A stretch of 64,000 nt of DNA, from contig CATNEN010000038.1 of the NCBI GenBank assembly GCA_950097015.1, positions 34,744,501-34,808,500 of the forward strand, given 5' to 3'. The stretch comes from Macrostomum hystrix. Lineage: Eukaryota > Platyhelminthes > Macrostomidae. Under the pieces are notes generated by a model. It searched no databases. It saw only the letters and a program-made list of their open reading frames with translations, and was not told the origin of the DNA. Of the stretch, positions 33,463 to 44,313 are shown piece by piece; within the stretch, counting starts at the first letter, position 1; each line of letters starts with the position of its first letter. A program made the translations under genes and the position numbers.

Positions 33463-36400
33463 ATGAAAAAAGTGCACGAAGCGAGACCGGCTGTGACAAG
33501 GACCTGGGTTGTCCTGCGAGTCGGCAGCGTTGCGCTCAGCTTCGTCCTGCTGCTCTCCAGCTACTATGGCATCAAGTTCATGCAGAGCTCCATCAATGCT
33601 GAGCAGGGCCTGGGTACTGCCAGTCTGGCTGTTGTGTACGCATCAGTGCTGTTCTCATCGCTGGTGCTGGCCAATCCGCTGGTTGAGACAATCGGTCCAA
33701 AGCACTGCCTTTCATTTGCCATGCTTGGCTATATGAGCTACATCGCCTTCAATGCTTATCCGTCATTCTACACTCTGATACCCGCATCCGTTGTGGTTGG
33801 GCTTTGCTCTGCACCCTTGTGGGCCAGCATAGCAAAGTACAACATGCAGCTGGCTGAGCTATATTCAACAGCTTCTGCTGGGGCGACAACCAAATCACTG
33901 ACGGCCTCGTCTGCTCTGGTGTTTGGACTGTTCTACGCAATCTCCAATACCTGTGAGTTGCTTTCTAATCATCCAAGTACTTTGAACTGGATAATTAACA
34001 GCTACAAAACCTTGCAGCATACCTCTGGGGCAACCTTATCACCTTCTTGACATTGCGCTCCGACACGCATTCGACAATGAACATGACGGTGTCACCGACA
34101 GCTGCCAGCACTGAGCTGCGCTGCGGCAGCAGATTCTGTCATAGCGAAGTCGGATCCGGCTCTCGAATTGTGAAGCCAACTGAGGACAAGGTAGGATGAA
34201 CATTGCAATACCAGGAACAGGAAGTTTCAGTATTTGCACTTCACATGCTGGGAATTATGGCTAAGCGCCGCCGCGGATTTGCGGGCAGCGCCACCGGGGA
34301 TTTGTGGGCTGCGCCACCGGGGATTTGTGGGCTGCGCCACCGTGGATATGTGGGCTGCGCCACCGGGGATTTGTGGGCTGCGCCACCGGGGATTTGTGGG
34401 CTGCGCCACAGGGGATTTGTGGGCTGCGCCACCGGGGATTTGTGGGCTGCGCCACCGGGGATTTGTGGGCTGCGCCACCGGGGATTTGTGGGCTGCGCCA
34501 CAGGGGATTTGTGGGCTGCGCCACCGGGGATTTGTGGGCTGCGCCACCGTGGATTTGTGGGCTGCGCCACCGGGGATTTTCGGGCTATGGATTGGGGGTT
34601 TTGGATTCAGGCGGAGGCGCCACAGAAGATTCAAATCGATTTGAGGGTCCATTTGGGGCCGATTGGGGGAGCCCACCTCTTCCTGACCAGACTGTCGTGG
34701 ACTAAAAAACGTATCAAAATCTCATTGAAACCTGGAAGCTGTTCATCATGGTCGGCTGCTTCCTAGCCAGCTCAACGGCGGCAGTGCTAATTGTCACCTT
34801 CCTGGTGCCATCGCTTGACAGTATTGCTTGCCAACCAGCGGAGCGTGCCACCACATCGGTACTAGGAAAGCTCAGCAGAACGGCTCGGCAGTTGATCCGG
34901 CCGCGCCAGCTGCTAATGACGCCACAGCTCATTAATGTCGGCCTGTCGCAGTCATTCGCCCAAGGGGAGTTTACTCAGGTAAATGCACTCAATATTGAAT
35001 GAAAATTCGAATTTAGAGAATCCATAAAACTCTACTTGATGAAACTTTCGCAGGCTTTCGTGGCTTGCAGCCAGGGCGTCGCCTTTGTCGGCTTTGTGAT
35101 GATGTGCTACGGCGGCAGCCAGATTCTGTCGTCACTGGTGTTTGGAAAGCTTGCGGAAGTCTTTAACAAGCAGGCATGCGTTTACATAGGTGAGATGTAA
35201 CTCATAGATAAGTGAAAAATCGGATTTTCTGAAAAATACTCGTACCATTCTCTAAACACTGCTAACTAGCGAATATAATACAATACACAAAACTGGGGGT
35301 GGGTGGCAGTGCGGTTAACGCGTTTGCCTCTAGCACCAAGGTCCTGAGTTCCATTCCGCGGCGAGGCCACATTCATTTTAGGCGCAGCCGCGGAGAGAAG
35401 GCTTGGGGGCTTGTCGTGCAATTTTCGACCTTGAGGGCCAACCTCCAAGGCACTGTGAGAGTGTACAGTGTCTGACGATGAGAAAGTCAATGCATGCAGA
35501 TGTACACACCTGTGTGAGTGTGTGCGCTCAGGAGTCAGCGAAATGAATTCAATGAATTAGCGGAATCCTCACTGGCTGTGGGTCTACTTTTTCACAGTCT
35601 CTCTGTGATTATTTAATTAAATGTTATGGTGACAAAACGATTGGTGTAATCGACCGCACTACACTACTCAACAGTAGAACTACCAAGGGCGGATTTTCCC
35701 CTTTGTATAAAACGGGCGGCAAGATGGCTTGGCAGTCCTACTGTTTAGAAGAATGACAAAAGGACAATACGTCCTTTTATTAAAGGCTGATTCTTAAAAA
35801 AGGACTTCAGCTTCAGAGCCACTTATGAGGAGCTTTGTTTTTTTCACTGGAATCGGAAACATTTTATCCTCTTTATGACGATATAGTCATTGGGTCGATC
35901 TTTTAACACCGTTATATTTTGAAGGATTATGAAAGGGCTCGCCACTGCTAATAGAAGTGACTAAAGGATAGACCACTGCACCCACTCCCGGCTTGAAGGT
36001 CCGTGGTTCGATTTCCGAATCGACTGAAAAAAGATGTGTCCTTTAGCAAGACACTTGATTCTCTACTGATTCAGCTTGCCCACCTGTTAAATGGGAACCA
36101 GCATCAGCCGGGGTAAATGAAGGTGGGTGTGGCATTTCCATGGGGAAAATAGGCTGCACATCTGTCCCGATTGGGGCAGGTGTCATCAATTACGATTCGA
36201 ACTATTGTACTACAATACAGAGAGCCAAATAGTACACTCAATCAAGAGTACTGTTTTGTCCATTTCAGCTACCACATGCCAACTAATAGTGGATCTATTT
36301 CTTCTGTTTTGGACTTTTGACGAGCATTCCGTTGCTGCTCTATTCCTGTGTTCCATTGTCTGCGGCACGGTGGACGCTGTGTGGAACTCTCAACTCTTGG

Positions 36401-36913
36401 GTGAGAATAACTGATCTACCGATTCCCCATAGATAGATGCAGTTACATAACTAGAATTAGTCATGTTTACCTGATTGGTTGTTGGTCTATTGGTTATTGG
36501 ACGGTGCAAAACTCGTGTTTTTCCTTAATTTTAGTGTTAGATCAACACTCTCGTACAAAATGCACACAGAGACACAGAAAGGCGCATTCTCCTGAACTCC
36601 ACAAAAAGTACAATAAAATACAGCCAAATTCAAATGCTACTAACATTATTCACTCTCTAAGATAAGATCTCTTATATGTTTCGCAGCTCTGCAGGGCGAG
36701 CTGTTTCCAGAAGACCAGGTTGGCGCATTCGCCTCGTTCAAAGTCTGGGAATCTCTAGGCTACATCATCGGGTTCGCCTACAGCACCGTACTGTGCACCC
36801 GACACAAACTGATGGTGATGATTGGCCTACTTGTGATCAGCCTTGTGTGCTTCACAGTCCACAATGTCTGGCGGCGGCGGATACTAAAACTTCAAGTTGC
36901 TCCTGTGAAGTGA
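33463..36913 (+). CDS. UNC93A: UNC-93-like multi-pass membrane protein
   Basis: Six exons: 33463-33952, 34018-34190, 34739-34978, 35054-35189, 36269-36400, 36687-36913. All phases agree and the sum is 1,398 nt (465 residues). Landmarks match the UNC-93 family (MFS-like, about 10-12 membrane segments). The N-terminal half has YGIKFMQSS, GLGTASLAVVYASVLFSSL and SFYTLIPASVVVGLCSAPLW. The loop LRCGSRFC carries the paired Cys seen in this family, and the C-terminal half has AFVACSQGVAFVGFVMMCYG, GTVDAVWNSQ and FASFKVWESLGYIIGFAYST. UNC-93 in C. elegans modulates a two-pore potassium channel; vertebrate UNC93A function is poorly known. The acceptor before 34739 (acctggaag) has a weak pyrimidine tract, and this intron carries a GC-rich minisatellite. 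Intron 4 carries two SINEs and a hairpin element. Confidence 0.95.
34265..34580 (+). repeat. GC-rich minisatellite, 23-bp unit, in UNC-93 intron 2
   Basis: About 14 copies whose core is ggggatttgtgggctgcgcc, with occasional accgtgg or acagggg variants. It occupies most of the intron 34191-34738 and is by far the most GC-rich part of the gene. Confidence 0.93.
35294..35620 (+). mobile_element. SINE family A in UNC-93 intron 4
   Basis: Box A is tggcagtgcgg and box B is decayed (agttccattcc). The body and the gaaatg...ctggctgtgggtct 3' part are present, but the last segment is altered. Confidence 0.87.
35668..35749. repeat. Short inverted-repeat element (hairpin or tiny MITE)
   Basis: Left arm 35668-35688 (ctcaacagtagaactaccaa + g) and right arm 35729-35749 pair at 18 of 21 positions, with a 40-base spacer. 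It lies in UNC-93 intron 4. It is either a minimal non-autonomous DNA element or a structured element; no target duplication was evident. Confidence 0.55.
35976..36197 (+). mobile_element. SINE family B, internally deleted
   Basis: Box B is decayed (tggttcgatttccga), the core tcctttagcaagacacttga is intact, and the 3' end gcacatctg...gattggggcaggtgtcatca follows a deletion of the ccatggactg segment. It lies in UNC-93 intron 4. Confidence 0.85.
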
Positions 36914-36939
36914 TGCACTTGTTTATTATTATTATTATT

Positions 36940-36945
36940 AATAAA
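36940..36945 (+). terminator. Poly(A) signal of the UNC-93 gene
   Basis: AATAAA lies 27 bp past the stop, directly after an (ATT)n run. The same kind of run ends the SINEs of this window. Confidence 0.7.
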
Positions 36946-37025
36946 GAGCATAGAAAATATTTACAAGATATCTAGCTGCAACCCTGAGTTGAGACGAACT
37001 CTATAACCATAAGTTTGCTTGCAAA

Positions 37026-37345
37026 CAGAGGTTGTAGCCTAGTGGTTAGGGCGTCGGACTCACGACTTAAAGGTCGGGGGTTCGATTCCCGACTCCACTG
37101 AAACAATTTGCGTCCTTTAGCAAGACACTTAACTCTGCATTGCTTCAGTTCACCCAGCTGTTAAATGGGTACCAGCATCAGCTGGGGTAATTGAAGGTGG
37201 GTGTGGCGTCCCCCCAGTCCGTGGACTGAGCAGCTGTACGCAGCCTTCAGATGCACCGCGCATTAGCTGCGGCTGTGCTGTCGGCTGCACATCTGACCCA
37301 ATTGGGGCAGGTGTAATCAATTATTATTAATTATTATTATTATTG
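37026..37345 (+). mobile_element. SINE family B, full-length reference copy
   Basis: The tRNA head has box A tagcctagtgg and box B gggttcgattccc. Then comes a core, tcctttagcaagacacttaa and ctctgcattgcttcagttca, then the 3' part (accagcatcagctggggtaa, tggcgtccccccagtc, gcagccttcagatgc), ending at gcaggtgtaatca plus an (ATT)n tail. The core resembles the 'agcaagacactta' signature of conserved SINE central domains (V-SINE-like), but this was not tested. Confidence 0.93.
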
Positions 37346-37724
37346 CTTGCAAAACACGACGAACTGTGCAGTGACGTCTCAAATAGAAGTTCATAACGAG
37401 GTTCAATTCTTATTTAAGTGTAGTTGGAATTAGTATAGCCCCGCCCATTCAAATGTCAAAAAGATAACTTCAGGGAAAAGTATTTATTTCGCGTTCTTTA
37501 CTTGCAGAAGATGATATTACAGAGATATCCAAATCTCATATTATAGAGATTGCAGTGTCACTGTTTCAAACTTCTATTTAAATTTATGACAACAAAAAAC
37601 TCATGCGTTCATTGTTTTAAAACGATTTTTGCTTTATTTTGTTCCCATTTATTAGAATAATTTTCAACTTCTCGAACTTGAATTCCCTCTGAAATCAATT
37701 CCAACTTTACAAAATAACAAAATT

Positions 37725-37830
37725 ATAACAAAAGTGACAACCAACGAACTGTCACCTTAAAGTCCGCTATAGCAAGAGTGACACCCCAAGAACTGTCACC
37801 TCAAAGTCCACCATCGCAAGAGTGACACCC
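37725..37830 (+). repeat. Short tandem repeat, about 50-bp unit
   Basis: Two clear copies and one partial copy contain gaactgtcacct...aaagtcc and gcaagagtgacacccc. The unit holds gtgaca and tgtcac in inverted order, so single units could fold. Confidence 0.7.
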
Positions 37831-40800
37831 CACAAATAGAGTGAACTATTCTAGGGCGTGTTCATTGCGATCGGATTCACATAGAACTTTTGTCTTCTGA
37901 CAACAGGAAGCCGTTTTTTGTTTAGAATAAAAGTGCTAAGTGTACTACTCGTAAGTAAGTATGAATATGCGATAATCTGATAAAAAATAATCGAGTAATC
38001 GAGTATTTATAGACTAAACTCTTAAAACACAGTCAAGTGAATGCTACACTCTATTCAATGATGGCCATGGTCTGATAGTTTTAGCGATAAATGCCACAGA
38101 AGTTTCCGTCTTGGAAAGCAGATTATAGCTAGGCCCTCGAGCCACTTAAACGCAAAACGTAAGACATAAATGGCCTAGCAATGAGGCCACTTCTAAGAAA
38201 AATTCTAAAGAAGAAAGGACTCAAAAACAGGAGAAAGAAAAACGACAGTTTGGCCGTGGCTGCTTTTTGTGACATAGCCTATATGCACACCCTCAGATGA
38301 CTGTACGTGAACACCACCAGATTAATGTACAGACACTCAGATTATGACGAAGTTTCGGTCCCAATGTATAGGCGTAGCGGTTCGGTCTATTTGAATAGCA
38401 GTAAGGTAAATTATTATTCGGCAGTAAATTGGGTCTTCAAATAACGAGATCGCTTAACGGTGAATGCTGGCTATATGACTTAGAGATATGTTAGATGAAT
38501 CAAGATTCACTTGAAAGCAGTTACGGCTACAGTTGAAATTAGCCACACTTAAATAATAGGCAGCACTCAGTCGTAGAACCAGAACCAGGCACGGGGGAAG
38601 ATCTTCCCGGAAAGGCCTAATTAGAACATTTGAATACGACTTTCATTATATTTCATTATAAAACAAATTCATTATAAATATTCATGTAAAACCAAAGAAA
38701 TATCTCTAACAATTATATCTAACGAAAATAATGTACATAATTCTAACTAGCATATTAAAATTACATTAAATTAGAGAGACAACGTCACAAGATGACTGTA
38801 CACTCGTTAGCTGGCTCAGAAGCACTGTGTAACGCTTGATTTAGTGGCTGGCAGCTACACGCCGATGGTGATGCCCAGTCCGCCGCCAACAAAAGACTAT
38901 TCTCTTGTCTATAGGGGAAATCTCGATCAGACTCCTCCCTTGTCTATTGGAAAAATCGAATATCCTCTCTCTTGTCTATATATAGGGGAAATCTCAGACT
39001 CTTCTGTATATTCGGGCAATCCAAAACTCTCGCATGTCTATGTTAGTTATAAAAAACTTTCAGTTTTAACATCCAACAGAAAGTTTAAATCCTTTCTAAG
39101 TTAGTTACATGAATTAATTTAGCTATATTTTTAGATATACTATTTTCGAGGACATGTTTTTAGAGACGCATTGAATAATAACTTTATATATAAATGATAA
39201 CGCAGCTATTCGCTTTAAATCATATTTATGATGCTGAGCAATCTAACTAGTTGTTTCATTTTACTTTTTCGTCTTCCCTGAAAATTCCAGATAATCGCAG
39301 TTCGTAATATCGGTAAAAGTGATTGTGCACTTTTGTCTGTCTGTACCTTATTTGTAGGACAGAAGTAATGCATATTTCAATGCCATATTATACTATACTA
39401 TCACAGGGGCTATACCAGGAGCAAGCTAGAAGGACTTACTCTTACGTAGTATAAAATATAGCTGATTATACAGAACAAAAAACAAAAGTATCGATTCCAT
39501 TTTTAATTGACTTGTTTACGGCTTTCAAAACTTTAACAAAGTTTAATTTTTTACATTGAATTTACTGTATTTTGAGCACTAAATTTGCAACAATTGTTTA
39601 TTGTGTAAAACTTTCCAGATCTAAGTAATAGTGTTGTGCATCACTACTAAAGCACTTAAATTTTTAAACATGTAACAAAAATGCCAGGATTCTAGAAAAT
39701 TCCATTTTATGCAGCTACTTCATGCAGTTTTCAAAGTAAAATCGACGTATTTGGAAAGACCCACTCCGTCCTTTAAATGATGCGATAATGAAAAATAATC
39801 CTTTGGCTAACCCAATGTGCACTAATGGCTTTATATAGACCAAAAATATTGTACCTTGTCATTATTTTTTAGGGACTCCGGGTCCATGCTCAAGCTTTAA
39901 GGACTGGTAATAGCTCAATAGTTACCAAATCAACAAAAAATATTTGTGTGTCATTAAATATATGATGGCTTGTGGGCTTAATGTTTTCATCTTTTTGTCT
40001 GCTGCCTTCTTGTCTGCTAGACTGCTATTAACTTGTCTTTAAAATAAACTTTAGTACAAACTTGTCTGCCATAAGGGGCCTATAAGGACAATTAAAACAA
40101 GTTGTCTGCTACTACTTCTATTTCTATTCTATTGTCACAAAATAATAGTTCGTATTGATTGTTTAAATATTACATGCCAAGGAAGCTTGCAGTCTCACAT
40201 CCATTGAACCAAATGTTATGTGCAAATTATGTTTGTACAGTTGAACTCTCTAGCTAACTCACCTTTCTTATTTATGATTTAGTAAGTAGTCTCTCTCTTG
40301 TACATGACATGCACTGGAATAATGGGGGTTAAGCAAGGTGCTTAATTTATTCCTATTTTAAGTTGGCCAACTTGTCTGCTCATAAATTTCATTTGCCTAC
40401 ACGTAAGTCAACTTGTATGTTTGGAGACAAAATGGTAGCATAGTAATATACCAAAACTTGGGGGTTAGGGTTATAGCCCCTGAGTTATACTCATAATCTT
40501 CCTTATTGGCACCTTCTCACAGTGCCCTATTGTTGCAATGGCTGTGGCTGTGTGACATTGCATTGGTTTTAGCACTACCTGCTCAAAAGCTGATCTTCCA
40601 CTGTTGTAATATAAATTTATTAATTAGAACTATGGCTGAAGGCTTGCCTTTTTTAAAGATATACAATAATAAGTAGGCCTACAGATAACAGAGCAGATAA
40701 TATGATATTGAGATATATAGGTACTTTAATTGTTGAGCACCCTATCATGTTGCTGTGGAGTGCTTTGTAAAGAATATATATATATATATAATTAAATTTT

Positions 40801-42474
40801 TATTTCTTGGTTTAGGCTAATTCTATAAACTCTAAAAAATTTACTTTGGCTTCTTACAATTTAGCTATTTTATAGCTAGGTAGGTTCAATTCTTCTGCTA
40901 TTTATTTATATTTTATGGATTATTTTCTATATATTTTCTTTTTTCAATTTTACAGTTGCTATTCAATGTGAGACAGCCTATTATTGGTTACAGTATTAGC
41001 CTTGGACTCAACTTGAAATATAGGCATTTTTTTCTTTCTTTCCAAACTTTGATGGCATTGTAGCTATTCACACAATAGTAAACAGGTAAAAAAATATACA
41101 CTCCACAATGGTTTTTTAGTATAAAAGTATAAAAAAAATTATTTTTTTTAAATCAAAGCTTTTGGCTTCATTGATCAAAGGTCAACACAAGTTACTGAAC
41201 TTAACAATAGACATGTTTTGAGTTTTTTAATGACAATTCACAAAATTTGGTTTGGTTATTATTGCTAATAGTACATTTTGTCTTTGTGATAAAGTAGTTT
41301 TATTTTTAGATTTGTCCTAGTGCTTCTCTCTTTAATTATCACTTTAAGGATATGATGTCACTAAAGACCTAGAGTTAATTACTATTCTAACTTTATTTTC
41401 ACAATGCCACCAAAGTTGTGGTAGGTGTGTTTTGTTATTAGTCACTTTATCAATATAATATTGGATTATGTATGACTTTTTATGTTTAAATCTCACTGAT
41501 GCCTCCAAAGTTGTTGTAGTTCCCATTTTTAATATCCTACTTCTAACACTAAAGTTGTTATAGAGGTATTTTAATATAATGTCTAAGTTGAGTCCAATTG
41601 AGTCTGAATATGTGAAAGACTGGTTGGTGTCTCTATTTATGCTTATTTTGTAATAGAAATGGCAGACACATTTAAACAAAGTTTTATAAAGTATAACAAA
41701 TATTCATTCATTTAAACAATTCACAATTTATAACAAAATGTCTATTTGCTTTCTAGGAAATGCAATATTTAGAAATGATCTAATACAGATTGAATAAGTG
41801 ATGCATAGCTCACTTTCTGCACCACTTGGGTCTAAAAGGATTTAGAAAATGCTGTGGACCTTAATTGGTTCATATTTTGAACACCCAATGCAGCCTTCAG
41901 ATGTTCCAAGCAATAGATGCAACTGTTTTATTGGCTGCATTGACACAATTTTGATATGTACATTTAATTATTGTTATTACAATGTAAATAAACTATAAAA
42001 AGGCATGGAAATCAAAGTGTGTATAAATACAATCAAAAAGCAAAAATAGTTCCAATTGTTAAAAAGTTTATGCTAATGACAATTAATTTAGATTTGTTTA
42101 TCTTTAATACCATAGTGTATATGTAGAAAAATAATAGTTTAAATCAAAATTACCTAAATTATAGCAAAAACAAATAATGTTTATACTTACTCATTTCTTT
42201 TATTCTTTTATCTCAGTTTTTTGCTTTGTACAAGTCTATTAACTATATTGAGGCATATCAATTTATATATATATATATAATATACCATTTATATATATTT
42301 TTCTATTTAAAGAATCCCTTTTATTTGAATTGTTACATGTAACTATAGCATATTTGATAGCATGTATGCTATAAAACTCTAACCTTGTGCTGTTTTTTAT
42401 ATTCTAAGAAATAAAAATAACCTCTTAAAGTAAAAAATATGACTACAAACTTGAACTAAACTATACTCTTACAG
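37831..42474. other. AT-rich desert upstream of the POC1-type exons
   Basis: About 4.6 kb without a recognisable exon. It includes short AT microsatellites (near 40775 and 42262), decayed repeats containing cttgtctataggggaaatct (38905-39000), and a small GC-rich island at 38840-38895. Specifically, no WD40-coding exon is visible, although the exons at 42475 would be expected to have one upstream. Confidence 0.5.
41885..41985 (+). mobile_element. SINE family B 3' remnant, strongly decayed
   Basis: It aligns by eye with the 3' part of family B (gcagccttcagatg, ggctgcat, aattattgttatt) but many positions differ. Old copy. Confidence 0.5.
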
Positions 42475-43678
42475 GCTCCTGGCAAGCACCAGCAGCAGCA
42501 GCAGCAGCAGGGAACCGCAAAGCAGCCAGTTGCTGCCGATGCTAACGGCAATGATGACAGCTCTGGACCAGCTGCTAATGGTCCAATGGAACTGCAGCCA
42601 TCATCTACTTTGATGGAGCAACCCGGCTATTCTGGTAATGACAATGGCGCCGCCAATGAGAATGCAGATTCCGCTAGCGGAGGCATTCACCCGTCGCAGT
42701 GCCCTCCACCGCCTGGAATGCTACCGCCGATGCAGTCTCACGACCAGATGGCTGCCATGCTTGCTAATTGCAACGGCTGCCCGCCTCCGCTGCCAATTTG
42801 GTGCAGCCCAGGGATGGCCGGCGTGCCACCAATCATTGGCAGCACGCTTGAGCACATTGTCAGGCAGCTGGACATACTCACTCAGGTCTGGCTGATCTTA
42901 CATCTTAGTGATTCTAATATCAGTAAAAATTGTTTAATAGCAAATGGCACATTCTAGTGAGAGTTTCTGGCTAGCAAAATGGCACATTCCAATGAGAGTT
43001 TCTGGCTAGCAAAATGGCATATTCTAGTGAGAGTTTATGGGTAGCAAAGTGGCACATTCTGGTGAGGGTCTCTGGTTAGCAAAATGGCACATTCTAGTGA
43101 GAGTTTCTGGCTAGCAAAGTGGCATATTCTAGTGAGAGTTTATGGGTAGCAAAGTGGCACATTCTGGTGAGAGTCTCTGGTTAGCAAAATGGCACATTCT
43201 AGTGAGAGTCTCTGGCTAGCAAAGTGGCACATTCTAGTGAGAGTCTCTGGTTAGCAAAATATCACATTCTAGTGAGAGTCTCTGGCTAGCAAAGTGGCAC
43301 ATTCTAGTGAGAGTTTATGGGTAGCAAAGTGGCACATTCTGGTGAGAGTCTCTGGCTAGCAAAGTGGCACATTCTAGTGAGAGTCTCTGGCTAGCAAAGT
43401 GGCACATTCTAGTGAGAGTCTCTGGCTAGCAAAGTGGCACATTCTAGTGAGAGTCTCTGGCTAGCAAAATCGCATATTTTAGTGACAAGCAAATTGTTTG
43501 TGTACATGTACTATATTGTTGTATTTATAGCAACAGTTCTTCAACTTTGTTTTCGCAGACCGTTGCAATTCTTGAGAAGCGTCTAACTATAACGGAGAGC
43601 AACCTGCGTTTGCTGCTGATCAAGCAGCAGCAGCAGCAGCCGCCGCCGCAGGGAGATCATTATAGCGACGAAAACTGA
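42475..43678 (+). CDS. POC1: POC1-type centriolar protein, C-terminal exons only
   Basis: Two exons, 42475-42885 and 43559-43678, join in phase 0 (CTCAG|GTCTGG, TTCGCAG|ACC). The first encodes a Gln run, a polar Ala/Asn-rich part and a Pro-rich part (CPPPPGMLPPM). Across the junction the protein reads STLEHIVRQLDILTQ then TVAILEKRLTITESNLRLLL, closely matching the conserved C-terminal coiled coil of POC1A/POC1B, and ends QGDHYSDEN. POC1 stabilises centrioles and basal bodies; its WD40 propeller comes first and this coiled coil last. No WD40 exon is visible in the 5.5 kb upstream, nor elsewhere upstream in this window, where UNC-93 intervenes. Possible explanations: very distant upstream exons with UNC-93 nested in an intron, a separate C-terminal-only gene, or an assembly join. 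The first ATG in the exon is 42586. The family match of the last 40 residues is strong; the gene model is incomplete. Confidence 0.8.
42945..43485 (+). repeat. Minisatellite, 35-bp unit, in the POC1-type intron
   Basis: About 15 units contain ggcacattctagtgagagtc followed by tctggctagcaaagt. Each unit holds a GTGAGAG donor-like and TAG acceptor-like string, so cryptic splice sites recur every 35 bp. It fills most of the intron 42886-43558. Confidence 0.93.
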
Positions 43679-44035
43679 CCGTGCCACTGGCGTCCTTGTT
43701 TTGGGGCCCACAGAGATTTTATAATTATTATTTAAAATACTTTTTTCAATAGACTAAAAAGTGACATTAGGCATCGCATTCAATCTAATCTGGCTTGTTT
43801 AAAATTAGCTAAATATATATTAAACACGTTCAATCGCGTGACTTATTTTCTATCTATTTTCTGCTCCACTCTAAGCCATAGAGTTAGCCTGCTTCCTTGT
43901 TTGTGTGTGTGTGTCTTTGTGTCACGTTTTCTTGGATCGCTTTTTGTGATTTTTCCATTCGAGTCTTTGTTCCTTGTAGAACTGTCTCTATGAAGGAACT
44001 CTTGATCTCTAAGAATGTAGGAAAACTATAATTAA

Positions 44036-44313
44036 TAATAATAGTTGTTTGTTACTTCTGCCCCTGTGAAGCCAGCTGGGCTGCCACAGCTGTTGCGTGG
44101 CGGATCTGAAGGCTGCGTACCGCTGTTCAGTCCATGGACTGGGTGACGCCACACCCTCAATAACCCCTGCTAATGCTGTGGCCCCAATTACAGCTGGGTG
44201 AAATAAATCAATGCAGAGTTAATTGCCTTGCTAAAGAACACAATTTTTTATAGTGGAGTCGGGAATCGAACCCCCGACATCCATGTCGTGAATCAAAAGC
44301 TCTAACCTCCAGA
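44036..44313 (-). mobile_element. SINE family B, reverse orientation, rearranged
   Basis: Reverse complement of the family: gtggagtcgggaatcgaacc (box B side) at the right, then ttgctaaagaacaca, and the gcagccttcagat and cagtccatggactg parts at the left, with some local rearrangement near tggccccaattacagctggg. Confidence 0.85.

Noticed and set aside
34227-34705. Cys/Gly-rich frames on both strands
   Set aside because: The GC-rich 23-bp minisatellite in UNC-93 intron 2 explains them.
37026-37110. tRNA gene at the head of the family B copy
   Set aside because: Same reason: head of a dispersed SINE with a long shared body.
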